Positions 5,985 through 12,604 of a DNA stretch of 12,778 nt are shown here, piece after piece; position 1 is the first letter of the stretch, and every line of letters starts with the position of its first letter. This DNA is from CAZVIK01 sp964627045 (GTDB lineage: Bacteria; Acidobacteriota; Terriglobia; Bryobacterales; Bryobacteraceae), in the NCBI GenBank assembly GCA_964627045.1, contig CAZVIK010000113.1, positions 1 through 12,778 on the forward strand, given 5' to 3'. The translations under genes and the position numbers were made by a program. The notes below the pieces were generated by a model. It was not told the origin of the DNA and searched no databases. It saw nothing but the letters and a program-made list of their open reading frames with translations.

Positions 5985-7154
5985 TTGACCGCGCAGATCA
6001 CGCTCGGGTTGGTCATCAGCTCCAAAGAGTGGATGCAGGAAGTGCAGTCCTGCCTGGAAGGGACCGGTGCGCGCACCGTTTTCGAACAGGCGGAGACCGG
6101 CGACCTGGCGTCCTTCCTGGAGAAGATCGAGCGGATCCGTCCGGATGCGGTGCTGATCGATCTTACCCGCGTCCGGGACTCGCACGACGAGCTCATCGGA
6201 CAGATCAAGGGCACTTCGGCCGCGCCGCTGGTGGTCGCCCTTCACGGCTCCTCGGACCCGGAAGTGATCCTCTCGGTGATCCGCGCCGGCGCCGACGAGT
6301 ACCTCTATCCCCCGGTTTCCGCCAACCTGGCCAAGGCGCTGGACCGGCTGGCCGGGCGGACCCGCCAGCGCCAGAATCAGAACGCCACCGCCGGCCGCGT
6401 CCTTGGCTTCTTCTCGGCCAAGGGCGGATGCGGCGCCACTACCATCGCCTGTCATGCGGCGGTCGAACTGGCGCGGCAGACCAACCAGGAAGTCCTGCTC
6501 GCCGACTTCGACATGGACGCCGGAATGGTCGGCTTCCTGATGAAGTCGAAGTCCCGTTACTCGATCCTCGACGCCACGGCCAACACCCACAGGCTGGACG
6601 CCAGCTACTGGCGGGCCCTGGTTTCCAACGGCACTCCGCGGCTCCAGGTGATCCGCGCCCCCGGTGCCGTGCTGCAACGCGAAGAGCCCAAGGTGGAAGA
6701 CATCCAGACCGTCACGCGGTTCATGCGCTTCCAGTACGACTGGACGGTCATCGACCTCGGACGCGGCATGAACCCGCGGTTGATGAGCGCCCTGGAAGAG
6801 GTCGACGAAGCCTTCATGGTGACTACCTTGGACGTGCCCGCGCTTCACCAGGTGCAGCAGATTACGCGCAGCCTCCTGGACGGCGGCTACAACCAGAGCC
6901 GCATCCGCCTGGTGCTCAACCGCGTACCCAAGACCCCCGATGTGCTCCCCAGCGAACTGGAGGGGCTGCTCGGCATTCCGGTCCACGCCATGCTGCCGGA
7001 AGACCACGGGTCCATCTATGAAGCCTACGCGGAAGGGCAACTGCTGCCCGCCAATTCGCTTCTCGGCCGCCATCTGGCGAAGTTGGCGTCCACCGTCGCC
7101 GGCATTCAGGATCAGCCGGCCGCAAAGAAAAAGTTCTCGATTTTCGGCACATAG
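5985..7154 (+). CDS. cpaE: CpaE/TadZ-like pilus ATPase (receiver-like domain plus MinD/ParA-type ATPase)
   Basis: A 389-residue cytoplasmic protein. The N-terminal domain (about 5-125) is a receiver fold: VLIDL places an aspartate at D59, but the usual lysine before the proline is absent (ADEYLYPPVS), so it is probably a pseudo-receiver. The C-terminal domain (about 137-375) is a MinD/ParA-type ATPase: deviant Walker A KGGCGATT (146-153, signature lysine K146), LLADFDMD (171-178) as the Walker A'-like strand, and WTVIDLGRGMN (253-263) with Walker B aspartate D257. The ending IPVHAMLPEDHGSIYEAYAEGQ is typical of CpaE. CpaE/TadZ proteins localise to a pole or focus and recruit the Tad machinery; CpaE-class ATPase activity is often weak. 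The start is TTG, chosen for an ideal ribosome-binding site and correct frame. The gene lies between cpaC and cpaF. Confidence 0.93.
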   Translation: MTAQITLGLVISSKEWMQEVQSCLEGTGARTVFEQAETGDLASFLEKIERIRPDAVLIDLTRVRDSHDELIGQIKGTSAAPLVVALHGSSDPEVILSVIRAGADEYLYPPVSANLAKALDRLAGRTRQRQNQNATAGRVLGFFSAKGGCGATTIACHAAVELARQTNQEVLLADFDMDAGMVGFLMKSKSRYSILDATANTHRLDASYWRALVSNGTPRLQVIRAPGAVLQREEPKVEDIQTVTRFMRFQYDWTVIDLGRGMNPRLMSALEEVDEAFMVTTLDVPALHQVQQITRSLLDGGYNQSRIRLVLNRVPKTPDVLPSELEGLLGIPVHAMLPEDHGSIYEAYAEGQLLPANSLLGRHLAKLASTVAGIQDQPAAKKKFSIFGT

Positions 7155-7166
7155 GAGTCTTAGACA

Positions 7167-8525
7167 ATGGCCACGGCATCCAGTCCGGCGATGAAACCGC
7201 TTGCGGGGAGAGACGGCGCTCCGGGAGCGCGCGTCAACGCGCGGTCCTACACGCCCGAATATCAGGATCTTAAGTTCACGCTTCACCGCAAGCTGCTCGA
7301 CCGCATCAACCTCGAGATTCTTTCCTCGATGGCGGGCGAACGCGTCCGCAATGAGATCCGCAACGCTCTCAGCCGTCTCATCGACGAAGAGAAGACCCCG
7401 CTCAGCTTGGTCGAAAAGGAACGGGTCATCGACGAAGTCCTCAACGAGGTCTTCGGCCTGGGCCCGCTCGAACCCCTGCTGCAAGACCCGACCGTGAATG
7501 ACATCCTGGTGACCACGCCCCGGCTGGTGCACGTCGAGCGCGCCGGCAAGTTGTACCGGACCCCGGTCGAGTTCAAGGACAACGCCCACCTGGTCCGCAT
7601 CATCGAACGCATCGTGTCCCGCGTGGGCCGCCGCATCGACGAATCCTCGCCGATGGTGGACGCCCGCCTGCCCGACGGATCGCGCGTCAACGCCGTCATT
7701 CCGCCCGTGGCCGTCGATGGCCCGCTGCTCTCTATCCGCCGCTTCGGCAAGGACCCCCTGCAGGCCGAGGACCTGGTCAAGAACCTGACCTTCACCGAAG
7801 GCATGCTGCAACTGTTGCAGGCCTGCGTGAAGGCCCGCCTGAACATCATCATCTCGGGCGGAACCGGCGCCGGGAAGACCACGCTCCTCAACGTGCTCTC
7901 CGGCTACATCCCGGAAGACGAACGGATCGTCACCATCGAGGACGCCGCCGAACTCCAGATGCGCCAGGTCCACGTGGCGCGCATGGAAACCCGGCCGCCC
8001 AACATCGAAGGCCACGGCGCCATCCGCATCCGGAACCTTGTCATCAACGCCCTCCGTATGCGTCCGGACCGCATCATCGTCGGCGAGGTCCGCGCCGACG
8101 AAGCGCTGGACATGTTGCAGGCCATGAACACGGGCCACGACGGATCGCTCACCACCGTCCACGCCAACAGCCCCCGCGACGCCATCGGCCGCCTCGAGGT
8201 GATGGTCGGCATGGCCAATTCCAACATGGGCATCCGCGCCATCCGCCAACAGGTGGCCTCGGCCATCGACCTGTTCGTGCAGATCGCCAGGATGAGCGAC
8301 GGCAGCCGCCGCGTCACCCACATGACCGAATGCGTGGGGATGGAGGGCGATCAGGTAACCAGCCAGGACATCTTCTTGTTCGAGAAGACCGGCATCGGAG
8401 AGAACGGACGCGTTAAGGGGCGGTTCCGCGCCTCCGGCATCCGGCCGAAATTCTACGAACGGCTGGCCGCTTCGGGCATTCACCTGCCCGCGTCGCTGTT
8501 TCAAACGGTGGTGGAACTCCGTTAG
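7167..8525 (+). CDS. cpaF: CpaF/TadA motor ATPase of the Tad pilus
   Basis: A 452-residue member of the type II/IV secretion ATPase family that powers Tad pilus assembly (and in some systems retraction) from the cytoplasmic side of the TadB/TadC platform. A variable N-terminus of about 35 residues precedes the helical N-terminal domain (about 38-110). The catalytic core has Walker A GGTGAGKTT (231-239), the acidic Asp box VTIEDAAELQ (255-264), Walker B-like RPDRIIVGEVRADEA (299-313) with catalytic E307, and the His box TTVHANSPRDA (329-339). All expected catalytic residues are visible and the length is normal for CpaF, so the enzyme is probably active. AGGAG at 7153-7157 is 9 nt before the ATG and overlaps the cpaE stop codon. 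The next gene follows after 9 nt. Confidence 0.97.
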   Translation: MATASSPAMKPLAGRDGAPGARVNARSYTPEYQDLKFTLHRKLLDRINLEILSSMAGERVRNEIRNALSRLIDEEKTPLSLVEKERVIDEVLNEVFGLGPLEPLLQDPTVNDILVTTPRLVHVERAGKLYRTPVEFKDNAHLVRIIERIVSRVGRRIDESSPMVDARLPDGSRVNAVIPPVAVDGPLLSIRRFGKDPLQAEDLVKNLTFTEGMLQLLQACVKARLNIIISGGTGAGKTTLLNVLSGYIPEDERIVTIEDAAELQMRQVHVARMETRPPNIEGHGAIRIRNLVINALRMRPDRIIVGEVRADEALDMLQAMNTGHDGSLTTVHANSPRDAIGRLEVMVGMANSNMGIRAIRQQVASAIDLFVQIARMSDGSRRVTHMTECVGMEGDQVTSQDIFLFEKTGIGENGRVKGRFRASGIRPKFYERLAASGIHLPASLFQTVVELR

Positions 8526-8534
8526 GAGACGGCC

Positions 8535-9503
8535 ATGGGGATTGTCTACCTCAGCTTTTTTGTGATTCTGGCGGTGGTGCTGATCACCGTCAGCCTCGGC
8601 TGGGCGGCGCTGGAGGCGCAGCGCAAGAAAAAGGTCGTCGGGATGCTGGAAACCGTCGCCGGCAAGATGCCGGAGGCCGAGACCACCGTCCTCAAAGACG
8701 CCGGCGTGTCGCGCGAGGACATCGTTACGCGTCTCTTGGCCAACCTGGATCTCTCCAAAAAGCTCCACGCGCAGATTCAGCAAGCCGGGCTCGATTGGAC
8801 CGTCGGCAAACTGTGCCTGGTCTCCCTGGTCACGGCGGTCGTCGGCCTGCTCATCGGGTTGCGGTTTAACATCCTGATGTCTCCGGCGCTGAGTGCGGCC
8901 GCCCTGGCCGTCGCCGGTGCCTTCTTGCCCTACCTGTTTGTGCTCAAGAAGCGAGGCAAGCGCCTGGCGATGTTCGAGGAACAATTCCCCGAGGCGTTGG
9001 ACTTCCTGGCCCGGGCCATGCGCGCCGGCCACGCCTTTTCCGTCAGCCTCGAGATGCTCTCCGACGAATCGCCCGAACCGCTGGCACGGGAGTTCCGCCA
9101 GGTGTTCAACGAGCAGAACCTCGGTTCGCCCATCGAACAGGCCCTCAAGAACCTCGCCGTCCGCATGCCCCTGATCGACGTGAGTTTCTTCGTTTCCGCT
9201 GTCATTTTGCAGAAGGAAACCGGCGGCAACCTGAGCGAGATCTTGAACAAGCTCTCCTATGTAATCCGCGAGCGTTTCAAGCTGAAGGGCCAGGTGAAGG
9301 CCGCCAGCGCGCACGGCCGCGTAACCGGTTTGATCCTGACGGTGATGCCGATCGTGTTGATGTTCGCCCTGATGGCCATCGCCCCGGGCTACTTGCAGGG
9401 AATGGCCAAAGACTCGGATGGAAAGTGGTTGATCGTGGGTGCCATCGCCGGGCAATTCCTGGGGTATTTTTTCATCCGGCGAATCATCAACATCAAGGTC
9501 TGA
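8535..9503 (+). CDS. tadB: TadB inner-membrane platform protein
   Basis: A 322-residue T2SSF-domain membrane protein that, with TadC, forms the inner-membrane platform driven by CpaF. Hydrophobic segments lie at about residues 3-24, 92-110, 115-137, 263-285 and 298-314. The cytoplasmic T2SSF domain spans about 148-260: MFEEQFPEALDFLARAMRAG (146-165), HAFSVSLEMLSDESPEPLA, then FFVSAVILQKETGGNLSEIL (218-237). The E(Q)FPEALDFLARAMRAGHAF segment is the TadB-type signature and distinguishes it from TadC. The ATG has GGAGA just upstream, and the gene starts 9 nt after cpaF. Confidence 0.95.
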   Translation: MGIVYLSFFVILAVVLITVSLGWAALEAQRKKKVVGMLETVAGKMPEAETTVLKDAGVSREDIVTRLLANLDLSKKLHAQIQQAGLDWTVGKLCLVSLVTAVVGLLIGLRFNILMSPALSAAALAVAGAFLPYLFVLKKRGKRLAMFEEQFPEALDFLARAMRAGHAFSVSLEMLSDESPEPLAREFRQVFNEQNLGSPIEQALKNLAVRMPLIDVSFFVSAVILQKETGGNLSEILNKLSYVIRERFKLKGQVKAASAHGRVTGLILTVMPIVLMFALMAIAPGYLQGMAKDSDGKWLIVGAIAGQFLGYFFIRRIINIKV

Positions 9504-9519
9504 TTTCGGGAGACTCGCT

Positions 9520-10458
9520 ATGGCAATTCTGGTTTCGGTGATCTTGTTCCTCTTCCTGATGGGCACGATCACGGTTTTCGGCTATCGCCGGTACGCCAAG
9601 CCCGGCCGCGTGTACGACACCCTCGGAACCGCCGCCGCCGCCGCACCGGAGACGGCGCTGCTGGACGCCCCGTCCCCCTCCCAGGGCCTCTTCGTCAAGC
9701 TGACGCAACAGATCGGCGAAAAAATCCCCGCATCCGACCAGGATGTCACCGCCGCCAAACGCCTTCTGGTCGCCGCGGGCCATCGTTCGGACACCGCCGT
9801 CCGGATCTACCTTGGCACCCGCGTCGTGCTCGCGATCGGACTGTTGATCGTGGCCTTCCTAAGCCGGAACGTCGTCACCGACAACCCGGTGCTGCGGATC
9901 GTCTTCGTCATCGGCGCCGCCGTGGTCGGCTACTTCGGCCCTTCGTTCGTGCTCGAGCACATGGTCACCGCGCGGCAGGAACGGTTGCGCCTCTCGCTGC
10001 CCGACGCGCTGGACCTGATGGTGGTTTGCGTCGAGGCGGGCTTGGGGTTGGACCAGGCCATCCGCGCCGTCAGCGAGGAACTCCGCATCACCCACAAGGA
10101 CATCAGCGACGAGTTGGGATTGGTCGTCCTCGAAATGCGCGCCGGCAAGCGCCGCGCCGACGCCCTCAAAAACCTGGCCGACCGCACCGGCGAATCCGAA
10201 CTCCGCAAACTGGTGGCAATCCTCGTTCAGGCGGACCGTTTCGGCACCAGCATCGCCGAATCCCTCCGCACCCATTCCGATTTCATGCGCGTTCGCCGCC
10301 GCCAGGAGGCCGAGGAGCGCGCCGCGAAGGTCGGCGTGAAGCTGGTGTTCCCGATCTTCTTTTTCATCATGCCGGCGATGTTGACCGTCGCCGCCGGTCC
10401 GGGTTTGTTGCAGGTGTTCAAGTATTTGTTCCCGATGATGAGGAGCTACGGGCAATAG
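9520..10458 (+). CDS. tadC: TadC inner-membrane platform protein
   Basis: A 312-residue T2SSF-domain protein, partner of TadB. Hydrophobic segments lie at about 2-20, 100-116, 125-147 and 275-293. The cytoplasmic T2SSF domain (about 150-272) contains LPDALDLMVVCVEAGLGLDQAI (160-181), LVVLEMRAGKRRADAL, and LVAILVQADRFGTSIAESLR (231-250), the TadC-type version of the fold. An in-frame ATG at 9439 would add 27 residues overlapping tadB. The start at 9520 is preferred because GGGAG is 7 nt upstream and the protein then begins directly with the first membrane segment (MAILVSVILFLFLMG). It is the last recognised Tad component in the window. Confidence 0.95.
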   Translation: MAILVSVILFLFLMGTITVFGYRRYAKPGRVYDTLGTAAAAAPETALLDAPSPSQGLFVKLTQQIGEKIPASDQDVTAAKRLLVAAGHRSDTAVRIYLGTRVVLAIGLLIVAFLSRNVVTDNPVLRIVFVIGAAVVGYFGPSFVLEHMVTARQERLRLSLPDALDLMVVCVEAGLGLDQAIRAVSEELRITHKDISDELGLVVLEMRAGKRRADALKNLADRTGESELRKLVAILVQADRFGTSIAESLRTHSDFMRVRRRQEAEERAAKVGVKLVFPIFFFIMPAMLTVAAGPGLLQVFKYLFPMMRSYGQ

Positions 10459-10494
10459 ACGCAATCAGTTCAATACGAAGGGAGAACCAGAAAC

Positions 10495-10596
10495 ATGGAC
10501 AACACGATGATGTCGGCGATTCTGTGGATAGCGGCAGGAGGTATCCTGGGACTCTATCTGCTTCGGCGGCGTAAACGCAACGTCATGGGCAAGTAG
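10495..10596 (+). CDS. Small membrane peptide, 33 residues, unknown function
   Basis: An ATG at 10495 opens a 33-codon frame ending at TAG 10594-10596. The product is MDNTMMSAILWIAAGGILG (1-19) followed by LYLLRRRKRNVMGK. This is a short polar N-terminus, one hydrophobic segment of about 18 residues rich in Ala/Gly/Ile, and a strongly basic RRRKR cluster, giving an N-out/C-in single-pass topology by the positive-inside rule. AAGGGAG ends about 10 nt before the ATG. The frame starts 36 nt after tadC in the same direction. It has no prepilin processing site (no G-x4-E before the hydrophobic segment), so it is not a Flp pilin. It could be a small platform accessory or an anchor-like peptide. Reality of the gene rests on the ribosome-binding site, operon position and sensible topology. 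Confidence 0.62.
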   Translation: MDNTMMSAILWIAAGGILGLYLLRRRKRNVMGK

Positions 10597-10617
10597 GCCC
10601 GTCAAACCGTTTTCAGC

Positions 10618-10652
10618 CCGGCCGCCGAGGTGATGGTACACCCGGCGGCCGG
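10618..10652 (+). terminator. Strong bulged hairpin after the Tad operon (non-canonical terminator or attenuator)
   Basis: CCGGCCGCCG (10618-10627) pairs with CGGCGGCCGG (10643-10652). After a single bulged A (10628), GGTG (10629-10632) pairs with CACC (10639-10642), leaving a 6-nt loop ATGGTA. That is 14 base pairs, very GC-rich. It begins 21 nt after the small peptide gene and ends 11 nt before the next start codon. No U-tract follows on either strand, so it is not a standard Rho-independent terminator. It may be an mRNA-stabilising or attenuating structure. Confidence 0.6.
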
Positions 10653-10663
10653 TCGTAATACCG

Positions 10664-11533
10664 ATGCAAGACGCAACACCCGCAATCCTCGCGGCTCTCA
10701 GCGCCGCCCAGAACCCGGACGGCGGTTGGGGCTACCAGGACGGCGGGAGTTCCTGGACCGAGCCGGCGGCGTTGGCGTTGTTGGCTCTCAGAGGACATCC
10801 GCCGGCGGACGCCGTCGAGAAGGGCGTCGCGTACCTGCTCTCCTCGCAACGCGCCGATGGCGGCTGGGCGCCTCGAAGATCGGTTGATCAATCCACGTGG
10901 GTCACCGCACTGGCCTTGCTGGCATTGGGCTCGCGGCTCCCTCGGGAGAGCCTTGCCCGCGCCGTGGAGTGGATCGGCCGCCAGCGCGGGGAGGACTCCG
11001 GCTTTTTCTATAAGCTGCGCCACCGCATGCTCGGCATCCCGGCGGCGGGTGCGGCGGGAGAAGGCTGGCCATGGTTTCCCGAAACGGCCGCCTGGGTCAC
11101 GCCCACCGCGCTCACCATCATCGCCTTGGACCAGTCCGCGCGCCACGGTGCACAAGGTGTCGCCGTTGCGCGCGTCCGGCCCGCCCGCGAGTTCCTCTGG
11201 TCGCGCACCTGCCAGGACGGCGGCTGGAACCATGGCTCCACGCGCGCGCTCGGCTATGAGGCCAACTCCTACCCGGAGACCACCGGCGTCGCGCTGGCGG
11301 CGCTGGCAGGTTCTGCATCCCCGAAACTGGCCGCCGCCCTGGGCGCGGCCGAACGCCACATCGCCACCTGCCGTTCCTCCAGCGCCCGCAGTTGGCTGCG
11401 CATCGGCCTGGCCGCGCACCGGCGCGCCCCCCGGTCTTTGCCGCCCGAACCTCCCCTGCGCGGCTGCATGGATCGCGCCCTCTTCGTGCTCGCCGAGCGC
11501 GCCTCGGCCGGCCGGAGTCCGTTCGGAGATTAG
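10664..11533 (+). CDS. Prenyltransferase/squalene-oxidase-repeat protein (alpha-toroid fold), substrate unknown
   Basis: A 289-residue protein without a signal peptide. It contains repeated QW-like motifs: AAQNPDGGWGYQD (14-26), SSQRADGGWAP (60-70) and RTCQDGGWNHG (181-191), plus GEGWPWFPET (132-141). Between them are alanine/leucine-rich helices such as ALALLALRG and TALALLALGS. This is the pattern of the alpha/alpha-barrel shared by terpene cyclases, protein prenyltransferases and related repeat proteins. It is less than half the length of a squalene-hopene cyclase and lacks the DxDD catalytic motif, so it is not a complete cyclase and may act as a binding scaffold. The ATG at 10664 is the only upstream start before an in-frame stop at 10631-10633, and it has no Shine-Dalgarno nearby. 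It lies 2 nt before the DUF362 gene, so the two probably form a unit. Confidence 0.8.
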   Translation: MQDATPAILAALSAAQNPDGGWGYQDGGSSWTEPAALALLALRGHPPADAVEKGVAYLLSSQRADGGWAPRRSVDQSTWVTALALLALGSRLPRESLARAVEWIGRQRGEDSGFFYKLRHRMLGIPAAGAAGEGWPWFPETAAWVTPTALTIIALDQSARHGAQGVAVARVRPAREFLWSRTCQDGGWNHGSTRALGYEANSYPETTGVALAALAGSASPKLAAALGAAERHIATCRSSSARSWLRIGLAAHRRAPRSLPPEPPLRGCMDRALFVLAERASAGRSPFGD

Positions 11534-11535
11534 CG

Positions 11536-12495
11536 ATGCCCCATGAACTCCGCCGACGGGATCTGCTGGCCGCCTCCGCCGCGGCCCTGGCTTGGAGCGG
11601 CTGCTCGCGAAAGCCCCGGCCCGGCTCCGAGCCGCGCGTCTGCATCCGCCGCGCCGCCTATGACGGGGCCCTGCCCGGCGTCGTTCGGGAAATCCTCGCC
11701 GAACTCGCGCCCGCCGTCCGCGGTAAGCGAGTGGTATTGAAACCGAACCTTGTGGAGTTCGACCCCGGTACAGCCATCAACACCAGCCCCATGGTCGTGC
11801 TGGCCGCCTGGGAGGCATTCCGTGCCTTGGGTGCCGCCGAGGTCCGCATCGCCGAAGGGCCCGGGCACCGCCGCACCACGCTGGATCTGGCCGAAGCCGC
11901 GGGCTATTTCGGCGTCATCCCGGATTTCGAGCGCGTCTTCGTCGATCTGAACCTGGACGAGGTCGAGCGCGTGGACCTCCCGCGCGCCGCCGGCAAGCTC
12001 GGCTCCCTCTACTTGCCCAAGACTGTATTGGACTGCGACCTGCTCGTCTCCATCCCGAAACTCAAGACGCACCATTGGGTGGGCGTCACTCTCGGAATGA
12101 AGAACCTGTTCGGCCTAGTGCCGGGCGCCGTCTACGGCTGGCCCAAAAACGTGCTGCACTGGGCCGGCATCGAAGAGAGCATCGTGGCTATCAACTCGGC
12201 CTTCCCGCGCCTGTTCACGCTGGTCGACGGCATCGAGGGGATGGAGGGCAACGGGCCCATCCAGGGGCGGCGTAAGCACGCCGGCGTCATCGTGGGCGGA
12301 AGCGACCGCGTCGCCGTCGACGCCACCTGTTGCCGTCTCATGCGGATCGATCCCACGAAAGTGCGGTATCTGCGGATGTTCGAAACCCAGGGACAGACCT
12401 CGGCCGGAAACGTCCGCCAGACCGGCGAACCGCTCGACGCGGTGGGCGCTCCGTTCGAACTGCTCCCCGACTTCCAGTCTCTCCGCCTGGCTTAG
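11536..12495 (+). CDS. DUF362 protein with Tat-type signal, possible lipoprotein
   Basis: A 319-residue protein. Residues 1-24 resemble a Tat signal: RRRDLLAASAAALAW followed by SGC, with C23 as a possible lipidation site, although Trp at -3 is unusual. The remainder is a DUF362 domain: VVLKPNLVEF (66-75), INTSPMVVLAAWEAFRALGAAEVRIAEGPG (81-110), LLVSIPKLKTHHWVGVTLGMKNLFGLVPG (169-197), and the late VGGSDRVAVDATCCRLM (253-269). DUF362 proteins have no agreed activity; some are fused to ferredoxin domains, but no ferredoxin CxxCxxC cluster is seen here. An in-frame ATG at 11392 would add 48 Arg/Pro-rich residues overlapping the previous gene. The start at 11536 is preferred because it begins the signal peptide and has GGAG about 8 nt upstream. 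Tat export suggests folding, or cofactor loading, before transport. Confidence 0.9.
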   Translation: MPHELRRRDLLAASAAALAWSGCSRKPRPGSEPRVCIRRAAYDGALPGVVREILAELAPAVRGKRVVLKPNLVEFDPGTAINTSPMVVLAAWEAFRALGAAEVRIAEGPGHRRTTLDLAEAAGYFGVIPDFERVFVDLNLDEVERVDLPRAAGKLGSLYLPKTVLDCDLLVSIPKLKTHHWVGVTLGMKNLFGLVPGAVYGWPKNVLHWAGIEESIVAINSAFPRLFTLVDGIEGMEGNGPIQGRRKHAGVIVGGSDRVAVDATCCRLMRIDPTKVRYLRMFETQGQTSAGNVRQTGEPLDAVGAPFELLPDFQSLRLA

Positions 12496-12604
12496 AGCGA
12501 ATCCATGGGAGGCGCGAAACCACGAGCACGCTTCCACCCGTCACAGGATGCCACCGCACGCCGCGAGCGATAGAATAGACCGAGGCTGACGCGCCTTCCC
12601 ACTC
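12496..12604 (+). promoter_or_regulatory. Short intergenic region with a candidate -10 box for the glycosyltransferase gene
   Basis: The 109-bp gap holds TAGAAT at 12571-12576, five of six matches to TATAAT, giving a start point near 12583 and a leader of about 20 nt before the ATG at 12605. No convincing -35 hexamer is present at 16-18 nt spacing. No terminator hairpin with a U-tract is visible after the DUF362 gene. Confidence 0.35.

Larger units (their letters stand above)
1451..10596 (+). other. Probable operon: Tad/Flp (Cpa) pilus assembly machinery with accessory genes
   Basis: Nine plus-strand genes are packed head to tail. Junctions: GT-C-like gene/cpaB overlap 8 nt, cpaB/cpaC overlap 4 nt, cpaC-cpaE 26 nt, cpaE-cpaF 12 nt, cpaF-tadB 9 nt, tadB-tadC 16 nt, tadC-small gene 36 nt. 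The order secretin partner, secretin, ATPase, motor ATPase, TadB, TadC is the established Tad core order. The operon lacks pilin, prepilin peptidase, TadD and TadE/F genes. The most likely upstream promoter is at 1411-1439, and a hairpin at 10618-10652 lies just beyond its last gene. Confidence 0.8.

Noticed and set aside
5981..7021. 346-codon plus-strand frame starting at the ATG next to the cpaE Shine-Dalgarno
   Set aside because: Arg/Pro-rich translation with no recognisable domain; the TTG frame 4 nt later encodes a clear CpaE with Walker motifs.
9439..9519. 27-residue N-terminal extension of TadC
   Set aside because: It overlaps the end of tadB and is polar and Ser-rich; the start at 9520 has a good ribosome-binding site and leads straight into the first membrane segment.
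5970..9572. A 1200-codon open frame on the minus strand opposite cpaE, cpaF and tadB
   Set aside because: It mirrors three well-recognised plus-strand genes. The product is Gly/Arg/His/Asp/Gln-rich with no domain, and such long antisense frames are common in GC-rich genes with strong third-position bias.
10495..10596. The 33-residue peptide as a Flp pilin
   Set aside because: It has no prepilin cleavage site, no Glu after a cleavage glycine and no Flp-type sequence, and its basic cluster is at the C-terminal side.
10664..11533. Squalene-hopene cyclase
   Set aside because: At 289 residues it is less than half the usual length and lacks the DxDD catalytic motif; only QW-like repeats are shared.
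11392..11535. 48-residue N-terminal extension of the DUF362 protein
   Set aside because: It is Arg/Pro-rich and overlaps the PT-repeat gene, and the start at 11536 begins a proper Tat-type signal with a Shine-Dalgarno.
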